Program-made: the position numbers and the translations under genes | From: Planctomycetota bacterium | GTDB lineage: Bacteria > Planctomycetota > Phycisphaerae > Phycisphaerales > UBA1924 | Length of the DNA stretch: 8,085 nt | Assembly (NCBI GenBank): GCA_023432465.1 | Contig: JAEYUO010000056.1 | Location: 1 to 8,085, forward strand | Direction: 5' to 3' | Shown: positions 5,709 through 8,085 of the stretch, in pieces | Layout: each line of letters begins with the position of its first letter | How positions within the stretch are numbered: position 1 is the stretch's first letter | The notes under the pieces: generated by a model | The model's input: only the letters and a program-made list of their open reading frames with translations | Told to the model about the DNA's origin: nothing | Databases searched by the model: none

Positions 5709-5724
5709 AGGCACCTTTGGTGCT
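5709..5724 (+). promoter_or_regulatory. Possible sigma54-type -24/-12 promoter upstream of the peptidase gene
   Basis: AGGCAC (5709-5714), five bases, then GTGCT (5720-5724) keeps the GG and GC dinucleotides exactly ten bases apart, as in the TGGCAC-N5-TTGCW consensus. The first T is A and one T of the -12 box is G. The same bases form a small GCACC-TTT-GGTGC inverted repeat, so the match could reflect a hairpin instead. It lies about 107 bases upstream of the peptidase start. No enhancer-binding protein gene is in the window. Confidence 0.2.
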
Positions 5725-5726
5725 CC

Positions 5727-5748
5727 CCGCGGTATCATCTGACCGCGG
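5727..5748. repeat. Operator-like inverted repeat upstream of the peptidase gene
   Basis: CCGCGGT (5727-5733) and ACCGCGG (5742-5748) form a perfect 7-bp inverted repeat around an 8-base AT-richer centre, 82 bases before the peptidase ATG. The dyad size suits a dimeric repressor site or a leader hairpin. It lies in the 196-base gap between the ligase stop and the peptidase start. CCGCGG is common in this GC-rich DNA, so significance is uncertain. Confidence 0.3.
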
Positions 5749-5817
5749 CGTTCGTCCATTCTCCCATCACGCCGCGGCCCGGAATCTCTGGCCGCCCGAT
5801 CAACCCAGCTTTCGAAG

Positions 5818-5823
5818 AAGGGA
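5818..5823 (+). promoter_or_regulatory. Ribosome binding site of the prolyl oligopeptidase gene
   Basis: AAGGGA lies seven bases before the ATG at 5831. It supports this start over the open frame that extends upstream to 5717, as does the signal peptide that begins there. Confidence 0.6.
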
Positions 5824-5830
5824 CTTCCTG

Positions 5831-8041
5831 ATGCACCGCCTCGCGATCGCCTCGACTCTGACCGCCTTTCTGGCCTTCTGCGGCTCCGCCGCGGCCGTGG
5901 CAGGTGGAGACAGCAACTCGGCCCCCATCGCCGCCGCCCAGCCCCCCGCGAAGATCGTCTATCCCCAGGCCCGGAAGGTGGACCACACCGACACCTACCA
6001 CGGCGTGACCGTCAGCGACCCGTACATCTGGCTCGAAGCCGCGGACACTCCGGAAAGCGCGGCCGAGTGGGCCGAAGTCGAGGCCTGGATCGAAGCGCAG
6101 AACAAGCTGACCTTCGGGTATCTGCAGAGCCTGCCGTATCGCGATGCGATCCGGAGCCGCATGACCGAGCTGTGGGATTACGAGCGCTACAGCACGCCCA
6201 GCCAGCAAGCCGGGCGGTACTTCTACTCTCGCAATACCGGCCTGCAGAAGCAGAGCGTGGTCTTCGTGACCAAAGACCTCTCCGGTGAGGCGCAGGTGCT
6301 GCTGGACCCCAACGCCCTGCGTGAGGATGGCACCGCCGCCCTCGCCGCTTCATCCGCGTCCCCGTGCGGGCGCTACTGGGCCTACGCGATCTCCGAGGCC
6401 GGCAGCGACTGGCGAACGTGGAAGATCCGCGACATGGGGACCGGCAAAGACCTGAGCGACGAGATCCGCTGGTCCAAGTTCACCTCCGCATCCTGGAGCA
6501 AGGACGGCAACAGCTTCATCTACAACCGCTACAAGGAGCCCGCCGCGGGCGAGGCGCTGCGAGCGTCCGATGATCCGCCCCAGATCTGCCTGCACCGCAT
6601 CGGCACCCCGCAGAGCGAAGACCAGGTGCTCTACGAGATGCCAAACCAGAAGGAGTGGTCCTACGGCGCGGGCTTCACGGACAGCGGCGACTTCATCACG
6701 CTCGGCTTCCGCAAGGCCGGCAACGTCAACAGCAACTTCTCGTACATCGATCTGCGCAAGGAGGAAGGGACACCAAAGATCACCCCGCTCTTTGATGCTC
6801 TCGATGCCCAGTACAGCATGGTCGATCACGATGGCGACACGTTCTGGTTCGTCACCGATGCCGATGCCCCGCGCAAGAAGCTCATCGCCGTTGACATCAA
6901 GAACCCCGCCAAGTCGGCATGGACCACGATCATCCCCGAAGCCAAGGAAGCCATCCGGAGCGTCTCCTGCGTTGCGGACCACTTCATCGTGCAATACCTC
7001 CAGGATGCCCGGAGCGTGGTCAAGGTCTACGACCTCAAGGGCAACTTCGTCCGCGATGTCGATCTTCCCGGGATCGGCTCGGCGAGCGGCTTTGGCGGCA
7101 AGCGCACCGACAAGGACACGTTCTACTCCTTCACCTCCTACACCAATCCCGGCGCTTCCTACCGGTACGATGTCGCGAGCGGCAAGTCCACGCTGCTCAA
7201 GGCCCCGCAAGTCAAGTTCAACCCCGATGACTACACGACCACGCAGGTCTTCTACAACTCCAAGGACGGCACCCGGGTCCCCATGTTCATCAGCCACCGC
7301 AAGGACCTCAAGCCCACTGGCGATCTACCGACCCTGCTCTATGGCTACGGCGGGTTCAACATCTCCCTCACCCCCTCCTTCAGCCCGGCGGTGATGGCTT
7401 GGCTGGAGATGGGCGGCGTCTACGCCGTCCCCAATCTCCGCGGCGGCGGCGAATACGGCCGCGACTGGCACCTCGCGGGCACCAAGACCAACAAGCAGAA
7501 CGTCTTCGACGACTTCATCGGTGCAGCGGAGCACCTCATCAAGGCCGGCTACACCAGCCCGAAGAAACTCGCGATCCAGGGCGGGTCGAACGGCGGCCTG
7601 CTCGTCGGCGCGTGCATGATCCAGCGGCCGGACCTCTTTGGCGCGTGTCTCCCCGCCGTCGGCGTCATGGACATGCTCAAGTACCACACCTGGACCGTCG
7701 GCCGCTTCTGGACCACCGATTACGGCTCTGTCGATGACCCCGCGGAGTTCAAGGCGCTCTACGCCTATTCGCCGTACCACAACCTCAAGAAGGGCACCTG
7801 CTACCCGGCGACGATGATCACCACCGGCGATCATGATGACCGCGTGTACCCCGCACACAGCTTCAAGTTCGCAGCCGCCGCCCAGGAAGCCCAGGGGTGC
7901 GCCAACCCGATGTTCATCCGCATCGATGTCCGGGCCGGCCACGGCGCGGGCAAGCCGACACAGATGCGCATCGAGGAAGCAGCCGACATGTGGACCTTCC
8001 TCGTCCGCCACCTGGGCATGAACGTCCACAGCTCGAACTGA
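5831..8041 (+). CDS. Secreted prolyl oligopeptidase (serine peptidase family S9A)
   Basis: The 736-residue product is a complete prolyl oligopeptidase, the enzyme that cuts short peptides after proline. A signal peptide (1-22: hydrophobic core, then GSAAAVA) precedes the mature N-terminus, so it probably acts in the periplasm or outside the cell. Residues 40-130 match the family N-terminus, including DPYIWLE (63-69). About 130-470 would be the seven-bladed propeller that filters substrates by size, and about 470-736 the alpha/beta hydrolase domain. The catalytic triad is visible: Ser586 in GGSNGG, Asp669 in DHDDRVYP and His704 in RAGHGAG. Also present are the substrate-binding Arg671, the oxyanion Tyr506 in LYGYGGFN and the proline-pocket Trp627 in RFWTTDYG. 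Length is normal for the family. It follows the ligase by 196 bases with its own ribosome binding site and is probably transcribed separately. It may help use peptides as nutrients. Confidence 0.95.
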   Translation: MHRLAIASTLTAFLAFCGSAAAVAGGDSNSAPIAAAQPPAKIVYPQARKVDHTDTYHGVTVSDPYIWLEAADTPESAAEWAEVEAWIEAQNKLTFGYLQSLPYRDAIRSRMTELWDYERYSTPSQQAGRYFYSRNTGLQKQSVVFVTKDLSGEAQVLLDPNALREDGTAALAASSASPCGRYWAYAISEAGSDWRTWKIRDMGTGKDLSDEIRWSKFTSASWSKDGNSFIYNRYKEPAAGEALRASDDPPQICLHRIGTPQSEDQVLYEMPNQKEWSYGAGFTDSGDFITLGFRKAGNVNSNFSYIDLRKEEGTPKITPLFDALDAQYSMVDHDGDTFWFVTDADAPRKKLIAVDIKNPAKSAWTTIIPEAKEAIRSVSCVADHFIVQYLQDARSVVKVYDLKGNFVRDVDLPGIGSASGFGGKRTDKDTFYSFTSYTNPGASYRYDVASGKSTLLKAPQVKFNPDDYTTTQVFYNSKDGTRVPMFISHRKDLKPTGDLPTLLYGYGGFNISLTPSFSPAVMAWLEMGGVYAVPNLRGGGEYGRDWHLAGTKTNKQNVFDDFIGAAEHLIKAGYTSPKKLAIQGGSNGGLLVGACMIQRPDLFGACLPAVGVMDMLKYHTWTVGRFWTTDYGSVDDPAEFKALYAYSPYHNLKKGTCYPATMITTGDHDDRVYPAHSFKFAAAAQEAQGCANPMFIRIDVRAGHGAGKPTQMRIEEAADMWTFLVRHLGMNVHSSN

Positions 8042-8085
8042 TCGCGTGTCCTCGCTCGCTCAACCTCGGCGTCGCAGCCCCGCGC

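Noticed and set aside
6350..7297. 315-codon open frame on the minus strand
   Set aside because: It lies antisense to the prolyl oligopeptidase gene. Its low-complexity Val/Gly/Asp/Ala sequence is a codon shadow. The same applies to the minus-strand frame at 7325-8029.
8042..8085. Last 44 bases after the peptidase stop
   Set aside because: No hairpin, T-tract or start of a gene can be supported in so short a stretch.

Overview
The window reads as chromosomal DNA of a high-GC bacterium. The most likely source is a planctomycete, probably of the Phycisphaerae. This is inferred from the very high G+C at third codon positions, a DUF3467 protein, a membrane protein ending in a CPxCGYD...CPECG zinc ribbon (a design I associate with that class), and a secreted alpha-helical repeat protein of planctomycetal type. 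I found no rRNA, tRNA, CRISPR array, transposase, phage gene or attachment site.

Layout. Positions 1-1137 are on the minus strand: a truncated DUF1294 membrane protein (1-262), a spacer with a candidate terminator and hairpins, and a complete LOG-family phosphoribohydrolase (547-1137). A divergent spacer leads to a plus-strand DUF3467 gene (1386-1703) with a clear ribosome binding site and a strong hairpin terminator at 1757-1798. Next comes a plus-strand two-helix membrane protein with a C-terminal zinc ribbon (1881-2582). It converges on a minus-strand secreted HEAT-like protein (2758-3822). In the convergent gap, the minus strand carries a short coding-like stretch, readable only with one frameshift (about 2557-2735), which may be a gene remnant. 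From 4093 on, genes are on the plus strand: an acyl-CoA synthetase-type AMP-forming ligase (4093-5634) and a secreted prolyl oligopeptidase (5831-8041).

The genes do not form one evident pathway. Each is separated from its neighbour by 175-285 bases and mostly has its own hairpins or ribosome binding site, so the region looks like single-gene transcription units. I see no convincing new multi-gene system. The items most worth checking are the frameshifted remnant, the zinc-ribbon gene with its Arg-codon switch and near-leaderless start, and the inverted repeats upstream of the ligase and peptidase genes.
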